A stretch of DNA of 5,398 bases from Nitrososphaerota archaeon (GCA_029784825.1 JAFMAU010000104.1:1-5398); one strand, 5' to 3'; counted from the stretch's first letter, positions 1-5,306 are shown. A program made the numbers and translations. Notes: a model not told the origin generated them from the letters alone.

Positions 1-2
1 CG

Positions 3-161
3 TCGAACGCCATCTGCAGGAAGCTTGGGTTCGACCTCGTCGGAGAAACAAGCTCCGAGTATCCACCCAAGAGCGGGCTTACCTTGCGTGTCAACATCTG
101 GCGGCTCGATCTGCAAGTCGCCGTCGGGCAACCGGTCTCAAAGAGTTCGAGTCCCGACTAG
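3..161 (+). CDS. GNAT family N-acetyltransferase, C-terminal fragment (5' end outside window)
   Basis: The frame is open from the left edge to a TAG at 159-161, giving the last 52 residues of a protein. It begins SNAICRKLGFDLVGE, continues with EYPP, and then has RVNIWRLDL. This is the usual end of RimJ/RimL-like GNAT acetyltransferases: an Asn/Ser-rich helix, the K-L-GF motif, a 'GE...EYPPG' strand, and a final 'N-W-LDL' strand. Members move an acetyl group from acetyl-CoA to an amine such as a protein N-terminus, an antibiotic or a small molecule; the substrate cannot be told from this fragment. Third codon positions are GC-rich, as in the other real genes here, while the other two frames at this locus are not protein-like. 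A tail of about 15 residues after LDL (QVAVGQPVSKSSSPD) is extra to the fold. The gene converges on the toxin gene, whose stop is 53 bases away. The family call is fairly secure; the specific function is unknown. Confidence 0.8.
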   Translation, partial: SNAICRKLGFDLVGETSSEYPPKSGLTLRVNIWRLDLQVAVGQPVSKSSSPD

Positions 162-188
162 TTGCAATCCGATGCTAGGACAAGGTAT

Positions 189-201
189 TCCCGGCGGAGG
201 C
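189..201 (+). repeat. 13-bp direct repeat, left copy (TCCCGGCGGAGGC)
   Basis: This 13-base sequence recurs exactly at 893-905 in the same orientation, so the two copies bracket the whole toxin-antitoxin operon. The left copy lies between the convergent ends of the GNAT and toxin genes. A shorter match of ten bases (TCCCGGCGGA) occurs at 3744-3753. Given the GC-rich composition the repeat may be chance. Confidence 0.35.
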
Positions 202-214
202 ACCACGAATCCAT

Positions 215-484
215 CTATCTGGGGCGATAGGTCTGGGAATGGGTGCCGGTAGAGAGAAACGTCAGCGCCCTCTGCGACACGCCGAACACCACGAGTAGGT
301 TGACCCTCACCCTGTGGCTCCAGTTGCAGAGGTAAGCCTTCCTCTCCAGATGGTGAGCCAGCAGCGTCGGATTATCGGCGGACAGGATTAGCCTGACGGC
401 CCCCTCGACCAGCCCTCGCTGGGAGGGCGTGAGCTCGCGGTATCTTCTGACGAACTCATCCGTGTACCTTGCGCGTCTCGACAC
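215..484 (-). CDS. RelE/ParE-superfamily type II toxin (putative mRNA interferase)
   Basis: An 89-residue basic protein starting at GTG (484). RelE-fold features are the opening strand and helix RYTDEFVRRYRELTP (residues 6-20), a second helix with NP (38-39) and HHLERK (44-49), then the strands NWSHRVRVNLLVVF (54-67) and TFLSTGTHSQTY (75-86). The basic 'W-S-x-R-V-R-V' strand and the terminal 'GTHS-x-x-Y' are typical of RelE/HigB-like toxins that cut ribosome-bound mRNA; R58, R60, H82 and Y86 are the natural candidates for catalytic or RNA-binding residues. By family knowledge it would be a cytoplasmic toxin held inactive by its antitoxin. The GTG lies 3 bases after the antitoxin stop, so the genes share a transcript and translation is probably coupled; no good Shine-Dalgarno precedes it. 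The reading frame is intact even though the antitoxin is broken as written. A ParE-like gyrase poison is a less likely alternative. Confidence 0.8.
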   Translation of the reverse strand: MSRRARYTDEFVRRYRELTPSQRGLVEGAVRLILSADNPTLLAHHLERKAYLCNWSHRVRVNLLVVFGVSQRALTFLSTGTHSQTYRPR

Positions 485-487
485 GAT

Positions 488-857
488 TCACGCCCGTTTT
501 GCAAGTTCCCTTAGGAACTCGACCGCGTCATGCCCCTTCGGGATTTCGTGGACCTTCCCCCTGCTGACGTCTTCCACCCCGGTTGTGATGCTCTGCTCGA
601 ACTCCCTGTCCAGCATGAGGAAGACGTTTGTCAGTATCTGGTCCTTCGGTTGCCCTTCCTTCGAAGCCCTGGAGACGTAGTCGATTACCTCGAGAAGAGA
701 CGACGCCGAAATCTCAGTTGGGGGGGGAGACGACTTCCCGAAGCGCCCCCTCTACGACGAGGCTCAGGGCCCCTCTCCTTCCGCCGTACTTTTCCTTGAC
801 TATCTTCCTGACCTCCCTCGCGAGGTCTTCGTCCACCCTGACCAGTATCTGAGCCAT
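488..857 (-). pseudogene. Ribbon-helix-helix antitoxin, frame broken in a C8 run (probably intact with C7)
   Basis: From ATG at 857 the frame reads MAQILVRVDEDLAREV... for 47 codons and meets TGA at 716-714, just after a run of eight Cs on the coding strand (plus-strand Gs 720-727). With one C removed the frame runs to TGA at 490-488 and gives 122 residues. Residues 1-43 are a ribbon-helix-helix DNA-binding domain: strand ILVRV (4-8), helix DEDLAREVRKIVKEKYG, and helix GALSLVVEGALREVV. Residues 44-122 are a helical extension (SSLLEVIDYVSRAS, DQILTNVFLMLDREFEQ, HDAVEFLRELAKRA), presumably the toxin-binding part. Codon quality and protein-like sequence continue past the break, so this is a recent mutation, a sequencing or assembly error, or a slippage site. 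Such antitoxins normally neutralise the toxin and repress their own operon. A TATA-like box about 26 bases before the ATG supports this start. The antitoxin type is secure; the state of the gene is not. Confidence 0.75.
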
Positions 858-874
858 ATCTTAAGAAATCATAG

Positions 875-890
875 CATATCAAATAAACGT
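875..890 (-). promoter_or_regulatory. TATA-like box of the toxin-antitoxin operon
   Basis: On the minus strand the AT-rich stretch ACGTTTATTTGATATG stands out from GC-rich surroundings. Its core TTTATTTG is centred near 883, about 26 bases before the antitoxin ATG at 857. This is the spacing from archaeal TATA box to transcription start, so the message would begin at or next to the ATG (leaderless). No Shine-Dalgarno sequence precedes the ATG. An autoregulating RHH antitoxin would be expected to bind here, but I see no clear palindrome. Confidence 0.6.
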
Positions 891-892
891 TG

Positions 893-905
893 TCCCGGCG
901 GAGGC
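893..905 (+). repeat. 13-bp direct repeat, right copy (TCCCGGCGGAGGC)
   Basis: Exact second copy of the repeat at 189-201. It sits just upstream of the TATA-like box of the toxin-antitoxin operon, in the divergent intergenic region. It could be a relic of insertion, a regulatory site, or coincidence. Confidence 0.35.
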
Positions 906-1035
906 GCAGTGGACCCATTTTCTTCTCTCACGCCGATACTTGTTCCGAGTGGAGCACCTCGCCGCCCTCCAGAACCGGCCGAGTCATCCAGGTACAGTGC
1001 GCATTCACGCATGGCTGGAATCCGGCCGTTCGAGT

Positions 1036-1044
1036 TGCTTTAAG
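1036..1044 (+). promoter_or_regulatory. TATA-like box of the MFS transporter gene
   Basis: The sequence TGCTTTAAG is centred near 1041, 28 bases before the ATG at 1069. This matches archaeal TATA-to-start spacing for a leaderless message and argues for the ATG at 1069 over the upstream TTG at 940. No Shine-Dalgarno sequence lies before the ATG. Confidence 0.55.
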
Positions 1045-1068
1045 CGGCCACGCCAATTAGCGCAAGGC

Positions 1069-2340
1069 ATGACGGCCAGCAGCCCCGGAATATTCGGTCT
1101 CTCGAGGACTCTTCTCCTGAACCGAAACATCAGGGTCATCGCGGTGACCGGTCTGATCTCCGGAGTCTACATCGGAATGCTCAACGTCGTCCTCCAGCTC
1201 TTCCCTGGGAGCCTGGGGTTCGGGGTTGCGACCCTCGGGATTCTCCAGGCCCTTGGCAACAGGTTCTCCGGAGTCGCGGCCACCATCGTTCAACCCCTGG
1301 CAGGGCACTACTCCGACGTGCACAGCAGAAAACGGGCGATTCTCCTGGGCAGCGCAGCCACCATAGCGTCGATGCTCTGCTTCGTTGGCGCGGCGTTGAC
1401 CGCCAGCGGCGTCCTGATGCTCCTCGCTTTCGTCCTCTTCGGGGTATCGATACTGGGCAGCCCGGCCTCCCAGGCGCTGGTGGCCGAATCCGTCGACCTC
1501 GACCCCAGGCGGATGGACGTGGCCTACAGCGCGATATTCTTTCTGAGCACGGTCCCGGGCGTGGTCACGCCCTACCTCGCTGGGGCGATAGCCGACAGAT
1601 ACGGCTACGTCGCAATCTTCGCTGGCGCGGCCCTACTCGAGTCCATCGACCTCTACCTGTACTGGAAGGAGCTCTCCGAGACCAGACACACGATGTTCCA
1701 CGATTCTGCACCGGGCCGGAACTTCTCGCTCAGGGAGGCCCTCCGGCTCCCGAAGGCGTCCGCGGGCTACTACGGCGCCCTGGCCATGGACGCCTTCGCC
1801 TTCGGCATCACCACCTCCATCATCTACGCGATGGCACAGTATCAGTTCGGCTTCTCTGCTGCGGATATCGGCCTGCTTGTCGTGGTGTGGTCGGTCGCGA
1901 TGCTCGCCTCGCAATATCCTGCCACGAAGGTCCTGATCTGGCTCGGGGCAAAGAAGACGATAATCCTGTCCGAGGCGCTCGGGACTCTTCTCATGGCCGG
2001 GTGGGCGGTCTCCAGGTCCCTCCCGGAGTTCGCGCTGCTCTCGATTGTCTTCGGCGTCTCAGTCACGACCTGGGTCCCGGGCGTCCAGTCCTTGCTGATG
2101 ACACACTCGCCTCCTGGAGAACGGGGGAGCGTCGGGGGCAAGGTGGCCGCGTTCCGGGGGCTGGTGGCCTTCCCGGCGCCCATCATCGGGGGGTTCCTCT
2201 ACCAGGGTCTGGGGTACGAAGCCCCCCTCCTCGCAAGTCTCATTGGGACGATAGTCTGCGTCGCGATGATGGTCAGATTCATCCCTGCCAATCAGCGAGC
2301 GTCCGGTGAAGGGCTGGCCGATGGGTACAGGAGCAGCTGA
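1069..2340 (+). CDS. Major facilitator superfamily (MFS) transporter
   Basis: From ATG at 1069 this is a 423-residue membrane protein, the normal MFS length, with hydrophobic segments throughout consistent with twelve helices in two halves. The loop between helices 2 and 3 has motif A, GHYSDVHSRKR (residues 79-89). Further marks are SPASQALVAESVD (131-143), as in drug-exporter-like MFS proteins, and AGAIADRYGY (171-180) near the end of the first half. A hydrophilic central loop (around LYWKELSETRHTM) precedes the second half, where WLGAKKT is the degenerate motif A equivalent. The family moves small solutes across the cell membrane, usually with an ion gradient; substrate and direction cannot be read here. 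The frame stays open upstream to a TTG at 940, but those 43 residues are not membrane-like or conserved-looking, and the TATA spacing favours 1069. The stop is 13 bases from the convergent end of the PH/zinc-ribbon gene. Confidence 0.85.
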   Translation: MTASSPGIFGLSRTLLLNRNIRVIAVTGLISGVYIGMLNVVLQLFPGSLGFGVATLGILQALGNRFSGVAATIVQPLAGHYSDVHSRKRAILLGSAATIASMLCFVGAALTASGVLMLLAFVLFGVSILGSPASQALVAESVDLDPRRMDVAYSAIFFLSTVPGVVTPYLAGAIADRYGYVAIFAGAALLESIDLYLYWKELSETRHTMFHDSAPGRNFSLREALRLPKASAGYYGALAMDAFAFGITTSIIYAMAQYQFGFSAADIGLLVVVWSVAMLASQYPATKVLIWLGAKKTIILSEALGTLLMAGWAVSRSLPEFALLSIVFGVSVTTWVPGVQSLLMTHSPPGERGSVGGKVAAFRGLVAFPAPIIGGFLYQGLGYEAPLLASLIGTIVCVAMMVRFIPANQRASGEGLADGYRSS

Positions 2341-2353
2341 GCCGTGCGCCGGT

Positions 2354-2811
2354 CTAGCGGCCGAGGGGAGCCCCACAGGACGAGCATTTTGCGTCGCTCT
2401 CCAAGTTCAGAACCCCGCAGTAAGGGCATCGGACTTTGACCACTTCTTTGATGACCATCGTCCTTTCGTGACTGCCGGCGCTCTGTGCAGGCATCGCGGG
2501 CTCATCTGGAGGGATTACGCGCGAGCGTGCGAACGTAATCTCGTCCGCCACCGCTTCTGCCTTGACGCCGACAGGAAGCCACTCCTGCCCTCCTACCAAC
2601 AAGACTGTCGCACCCCAAGACTTCTTCACAGTGACAGGTGGTATGGCCCTGAGGTCGCGCTCCATCAGGAAACGCCATTTCTCTTTCAAAGCTTCGGGCT
2701 CCCGCCTTCGAAGAAGATTATCCGGAAGTTTGTCAGAACCAGGAACACGGCCTTCCCTCTGCTCCTCCCTTCCCATCCGTTGATGATTGTTTCGCTGGGC
2801 CTGAGAGACAT
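2354..2811 (-). pseudogene. Bacterial-PH/GRAM-like domain protein with C-terminal zinc ribbon, single-base frame break
   Basis: Two minus-strand frames join into one 152-residue protein if one G is added to the GGG at 2703-2701 (coding strand). The first frame gives SETIINGWEGRSRGKAVFLVLTNFRIIFFEGG (residues 6-37 of the joined protein), shown here only by its ends: a PH/GRAM opening with the hallmark 'LTNFRIIFF' strand. As written this frame stops at 2688-2686. The second frame continues EPEALKEKWRFL, LRAIPPVTVKKSWGATVLLV (54-73) and a final helix near EAVADEITFARSR (86-98), completing the PH-like barrel. After a Pro/Ser-rich linker comes a zinc ribbon, CPYCG (129-133) and CSSCG (143-147), then the TAG at 2356-2354. 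Such proteins are usually cytoplasmic or membrane-associated and of unknown role. ATG 2811 is the chosen start; an in-frame GTG at 2844 is an alternative. Either the base is missing from the assembly or the gene is newly inactivated. Confidence 0.7.
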
Positions 2812-2875
2812 GAGCTGTCCAATGGCGGGAGGGAGATCCGTCACCGGAGTATCGAGCCTGCGCTCTCCATAGCGG

Positions 2876-2887
2876 CTAATAACTCTT
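2876..2887 (-). promoter_or_regulatory. Possible TATA-like box for the PH/zinc-ribbon gene
   Basis: The minus strand reads AAGAGTTATTAG, an AT-rich patch centred near 2880. Transcription would start near 2853, giving a short leader to the GTG at 2844 or one of about 42 bases to the ATG at 2811. The match to an archaeal TATA box is weak. Confidence 0.3.
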
Positions 2888-2955
2888 GAGACCGCGTCCG
2901 AACATCTCCCGTTGAGAAATCGGTCTTGGCGGATCAGCCGAAAGCACTTTCTCAC

Positions 2956-2974
2956 TTGGATAAAGGAGATAAGA
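2956..2974 (+). promoter_or_regulatory. Possible TATA-like element for the small membrane protein gene
   Basis: The stretch TTGGATAAAGGAGATAAGA is the only AT-richer patch before the GTG at 2997. GATAAAGG lies about 35 bases and GATAAGA about 26 bases before the GTG. The second spacing would make the message leaderless; the first would leave a leader of about nine bases. The element does not match a TATA consensus well. Confidence 0.3.
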
Positions 2975-2996
2975 CGGCTGTCGCGACGGATGCGCC

Positions 2997-3236
2997 GTGA
3001 ACGTCTTCCGAATGCTCGGTGCGATCATCATGTTTGTCGCCTTCGGAGTCTCCCTCTGGGGCAACCTTTCCAGCAATGCGCTTGCGTATGGTTCGTGCAT
3101 CGGAGTCAATCCCGTGGTTGGAGGTCAGGGCGGAATAGTTTGTTCGGGAGTCCCTATCTGGTCGGTCGCTGTCGTCATGCTGGCAATTGGCGCGGGCGTA
3201 TATTACCTCGGAGCGATACGCAACCGCAGAAGATGA
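2997..3236 (+). CDS. Small two-helix membrane protein of unknown function
   Basis: A 79-residue protein starting at GTG (2997); an ATG at 3012 (residue 6) is the alternative start. It has two hydrophobic segments, MLGAIIMFVAFGVSLWG (6-22) and IWSVAVVMLAIGAGVYYLGA (54-73). Between them is a glycine-rich loop of about 30 residues with two cysteines, C34 and C49, which could form a disulphide if the loop is outside the cell. The C-terminus IRNRRR is strongly basic, suggesting it stays inside, which places the N-terminus inside too and the loop outside. I do not recognise a family. The protein-like composition, helix boundaries and promoter patch argue that it is real. It is divergent from the PH/zinc-ribbon gene, with 185 bases between the two ATG/GTG starts. 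Confidence 0.6.
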   Translation: MNVFRMLGAIIMFVAFGVSLWGNLSSNALAYGSCIGVNPVVGGQGGIVCSGVPIWSVAVVMLAIGAGVYYLGAIRNRRR

Positions 3237-3261
3237 GCGGCTAGTCAAGAGGAGGGGTGCC

Positions 3262-3308
3262 GGCTGTCCCCCACGGGTGAGAATGTTGCCACGTAGACGG
3301 CGACAGCC
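3262..3308. repeat. Inverted repeat GGCTGTC / GACAGCC downstream of the small membrane protein gene
   Basis: GGCTGTC at 3262-3268 pairs with GACAGCC at 3302-3308 across a 33-base loop. It lies between the end of the small membrane protein gene and the minus-strand V4R-like stretch. There is no T tract after it on either strand, so it is not a convincing terminator; it may be chance. Confidence 0.25.
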
Positions 3309-3315
3309 CTTCCTG

Positions 3316-3570
3316 CTAGCTCTTCCGAGTTGCCGAGGTCCCGAAGACGAGACTCAGTCTCCTGCCTGATTCGTCATAGTCTGAGGCTGCCAGCTTCACC
3401 TTACGCCCATAGACCGACTCTATTCCGGCCGTGGCCCCGTTCGCAAAGTGGCTCTGACCGAACCCTCTGGCGACCGCGTTGGGGGGCTCAGACACCGACA
3501 CCACGACTCTTCCTTCTGTCTGGGTTTCCGACGCGTCGAACTCCCGGCCAACGGCACGTACAAGGTCCAA
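3316..3570 (-). pseudogene. Possible degenerate V4R-like (4-vinyl reductase/hydrocarbon-binding) domain remnant
   Basis: An open minus-strand frame of 84 codons with fairly GC-rich third positions. Residues 22-77 start VVVSVSEPPNAVARGFGQ, continue FANGATAGIESVYGRKVKL, and end ESGRRLSLVFG. The spacing of the 'G...GI.S..GR.V', the later glycine and the final strand follows the V4R pattern of a Gly-rich helix, a 'gr-v-v' strand, then 'G-x-x-x-C-x-F'. The conserved cysteines of V4R are absent here. V4R proteins are normally about twice this length. The TTG at 3570 is the only start-like codon before an in-frame stop near 3620, and no TATA-like box or Shine-Dalgarno precedes it. If real, this is therefore probably the C-terminal half of a decayed or frameshifted gene; a second frame upstream (about 3760-3620) is also rather protein-like. 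The plus strand at 3448-3669 is a competing reading. Family and strand are uncertain. Confidence 0.35.
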
Positions 3571-3794
3571 ATCCTGGGGCAGCTCCTTGGGACGCGGATG
3601 ACCTGCACGGCTGGAACCCTAACCCTGCAGGGGTCCAAGACCAGCGTGCGTCAAAACTACCGCTGCTGACGCGCAGCCCCGCCGGTTCCGACGGATGTCC
3701 GCTGAAGAGCTGGACAGACCACCGCGCAAACCCGACGACGTGTTCCCGGCGGAACAACAAACCCTGACCGGCAATCGGGAAGAATGTTACGCCG
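3571..3794. other. Stretch without a confident gene
   Basis: Together with 3237-3315 and the V4R-like frame, this makes about 560 bases with no secure gene between the small membrane protein and the prenyltransferase-like gene. Short frames exist on both strands: minus 3760-3488, plus 3448-3669 and plus 3695 onward. None has a clear start signal, a recognisable domain or consistently strong codon use. Decayed coding sequence with more than one frame break would explain the mixed signal. Confidence 0.4.
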
Positions 3795-3814
3795 ATGATT
3801 GGAAGTCTTCGGCT

Positions 3815-3825
3815 TCTTCATATAC
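3815..3825 (+). promoter_or_regulatory. TATA-like box of the prenyltransferase-like gene
   Basis: TCTTCATATAC, with core CATATAC, is the best TATA match in the window. Its centre, near 3821, is 27-28 bases before the ATG at 3849, so the message is probably leaderless. It overlaps the region that would be coding if the upstream ATG at 3795 were used, so it decides the start in favour of 3849. Confidence 0.6.
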
Positions 3826-3848
3826 GCAGTCCGGTGCTACCGGCCTTC

Positions 3849-4808
3849 ATGCCAAGCGCGCTGGACTGGCTCCTCGAGCCCTCTCAGCCCGCCGTCCGCT
3901 ATCTGACCATGAGGGACCTCGTCGACGGGACCAGCCGCGCCGACCTGGCGGAGGCGAGGAGCGCCATCGCTTCGAGGGGCTGGGTCGCTGACATACTCGC
4001 GGAGCAGAAGCCGGGCGGATACTGGGTGAGCGAGGAGAAGCTCTACAGGCCGAAGTACATCTCCACCAACTGGATGCTGCTCACTCTCTCCGACCTCGGC
4101 GCCACCAGGAAGGACCCGAGGATAGCGAAGTCCTGTTCCCTATGGATGGACAGGTTCTCCAAGCCAGACGGAGGGTTCAACGCCGACGGTGCAACCAAGA
4201 AGAGCGAGCACTGCCTGACCGGCAACACGACCAGAGCCCTGATCAAGTTCGGGTATGCCGACGAGCCGAGGGTGAGGAGCGCCCTCGAATGGCTCGTGAG
4301 GACGCAGAAGGAGAACGGCGGCTGGCACTGCTGGGCCTTCAGCGGGACCATCGACAACTGGGAGGGGCTGAGCGCCTTCGCCGTCTACCCGAGACAGAAG
4401 TGGACGAGGAGCATGAAGAGGGCGGTCGAGCGCGGTTGCGAGTTCTACCTCGCGCGCGAGCTGTGCAAGCAGGGCGCCCACTACGCCCCCTGGTTCCGCT
4501 TCCACTTCCCCTATCACTACTACTACGACCTCCTCGTGGGTCTGGACTTCATCACGGCCCTGGGCTACGCCGAGGACGGGAGGCTGGGGCTGGCCCTGTC
4601 CCACCTCAGGAAGAAGAGGAGGAAGGACGGGCGTTGGAACCTCGACGCGGTGCACCCGGACCTCGACAACGACGGGAAGGTGCCCGACTGGTGGGAGAAG
4701 TACAAGGACAGGTTTCATCCTTTTGCTCTCGAGAGAGTCGGCCGCCCCAGCAAGATGATAACCTTGAGAGCTCTGACGGTCCTGAAGAGGCTGGGAAAGT
4801 TCGACTAG
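3849..4808 (+). CDS. Prenyltransferase/squalene-cyclase-like alpha/alpha-toroid protein
   Basis: From ATG at 3849 this is a 319-residue soluble protein. The opening ALDWLLEPSQPAVRYLTMRDL (4-24) is typical of a prokaryotic family of terpenoid-cyclase/prenyltransferase-fold proteins that databases often mislabel as 'nitrogen fixation protein NifH'. Toroid helical repeats follow: ILAEQKPGGYW (49-59), KYISTNWMLLTLSDLG (69-84), SKPDGGFN (104-111), HCLTGNTTRALIKFGY (121-136), RVRSALEWL (141-149), QKENGGWHCW (153-162), and near the end RRKDGRWN. The 'Q-x-x-x-G-G-W' turns are the QW-like signature of this fold. The DxDD acid of class II cyclases is not seen; the nearest acidic cluster, HPDLDNDGK, lies near the C-terminus instead, and there is no NifH P-loop. 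Catalysis is therefore unproven and the substrate unknown. An upstream in-frame ATG at 3795 adds 18 residues but ignores the TATA box. The stop is 48 bases from the convergent DUF1286 gene. Confidence 0.8.
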   Translation: MPSALDWLLEPSQPAVRYLTMRDLVDGTSRADLAEARSAIASRGWVADILAEQKPGGYWVSEEKLYRPKYISTNWMLLTLSDLGATRKDPRIAKSCSLWMDRFSKPDGGFNADGATKKSEHCLTGNTTRALIKFGYADEPRVRSALEWLVRTQKENGGWHCWAFSGTIDNWEGLSAFAVYPRQKWTRSMKRAVERGCEFYLARELCKQGAHYAPWFRFHFPYHYYYDLLVGLDFITALGYAEDGRLGLALSHLRKKRRKDGRWNLDAVHPDLDNDGKVPDWWEKYKDRFHPFALERVGRPSKMITLRALTVLKRLGKFD

Positions 4809-4856
4809 TCGGGCCGCCGTTCGCTTTCTCCGAACCTCGCCCGGACCAGGTTCGCC

Positions 4857-5306
4857 TCAGAGCAGGAAGAGCGCCAGCCCGCACAAGACGAAGGCCGCGT
4901 TCAGCAATACGTTCCCGTTGCTGAAGTGGGAGACCGCGATTCGCCGGGTCGTGAAGTACACTCCTCCCTCGGTCATGGAATCGAGCAGGAGATGGGAATA
5001 GGCAACGACCACGCACAGGACGACCAGCATCGCCTCCGGACCGGGACTCAGCAGCCCGAGCTCCGACCCGACTACCCATAGGACGTATCCGACCGCGCCT
5101 CCCCACATCGGCGCGGTGAAGACCGAGTGCGTCAGCGGCGACCTCACCGCGAATCCCCCTCTCGCGACGTGCCCAAGCTCATCGACGACCAGGTTCACGA
5201 GCAGAGACGTCGCCACGGCGAGCGACAGCCGGGGGTCGACCGGCAGCGTGAAAGCAAGCGCGGCGACGGAGCCGGCGCCGAAGACGAAGTGAGTGAAGAG
5301 CCTCAT
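4857..5306 (-). CDS. DUF1286-like archaeal membrane protein (YdjM/DUF457-type His/Asp motifs)
   Basis: A 149-residue membrane protein from ATG at 5306 to TGA at 4857, with an in-frame stop (TAG) three codons before the ATG fixing this start. The N-terminus MRLFTHFVFGAG resembles archaeal DUF1286 proteins. About four hydrophobic segments are visible: near 8-22, 28-41, 66-80 and 92-108, plus a C-terminal one at 132-149. Polar motifs sit at their ends: H6, D42-E43-x-x-H46, SPLTHS (56-61, H60) and SHLLLDSMTEGG (104-115, H105 and D109). This His/Asp series is like that of the YdjM/DUF457 'inner membrane metal-dependent hydrolase-like' proteins, so a membrane-embedded metal site is plausible, but no activity is established for DUF1286. 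The loop TTRRIAVSHFSNGN is probably cytoplasmic. No good TATA box or Shine-Dalgarno was found upstream; CCTATGG about 34 bases before the ATG is the best candidate. Confidence 0.8.
   Translation of the reverse strand: MRLFTHFVFGAGSVAALAFTLPVDPRLSLAVATSLLVNLVVDELGHVARGGFAVRSPLTHSVFTAPMWGGAVGYVLWVVGSELGLLSPGPEAMLVVLCVVVAYSHLLLDSMTEGGVYFTTRRIAVSHFSNGNVLLNAAFVLCGLALFLL

Noticed and set aside
143..168. tRNA T-arm-like sequence (AGTTCGAGTCCCGAC) and possible tRNA 3' end
   Set aside because: The flanking bases do not form a 5-bp T stem and no matching acceptor 5' strand is present upstream. The bases are explained by the end of the GNAT frame.
940..1068. 43-residue N-terminal extension of the transporter from a TTG
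   Set aside because: The extension is not membrane-like, and a TATA-like box inside it sits 28 bases before the ATG at 1069.
2306..2872. 188-codon plus-strand frame after the transporter
   Set aside because: It is antisense to the PH/zinc-ribbon gene, which has recognisable domains; its own translation does not look like a folded protein.
3448..3669. Plus-strand frame with a protein-like end (ELPANGTYKVQIL, GTLTLQGSK)
   Set aside because: Its first half is His/Arg-rich and not protein-like; reading it as one protein needs two frame changes. It opposes an unbroken minus-strand frame. Kept only as the alternative reading of this stretch.
3695..3991. Plus-strand frame beginning MSAEELDRPPRKPDD
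   Set aside because: Its codon use is weak, it overlaps the prenyltransferase promoter, and the second half is a shadow of that gene.
4140..4924. Long open frames on both strands across the prenyltransferase-like gene
   Set aside because: They are antisense or shifted shadows of a GC-rich gene, with Pro/Arg/Glu-biased composition and no domain.
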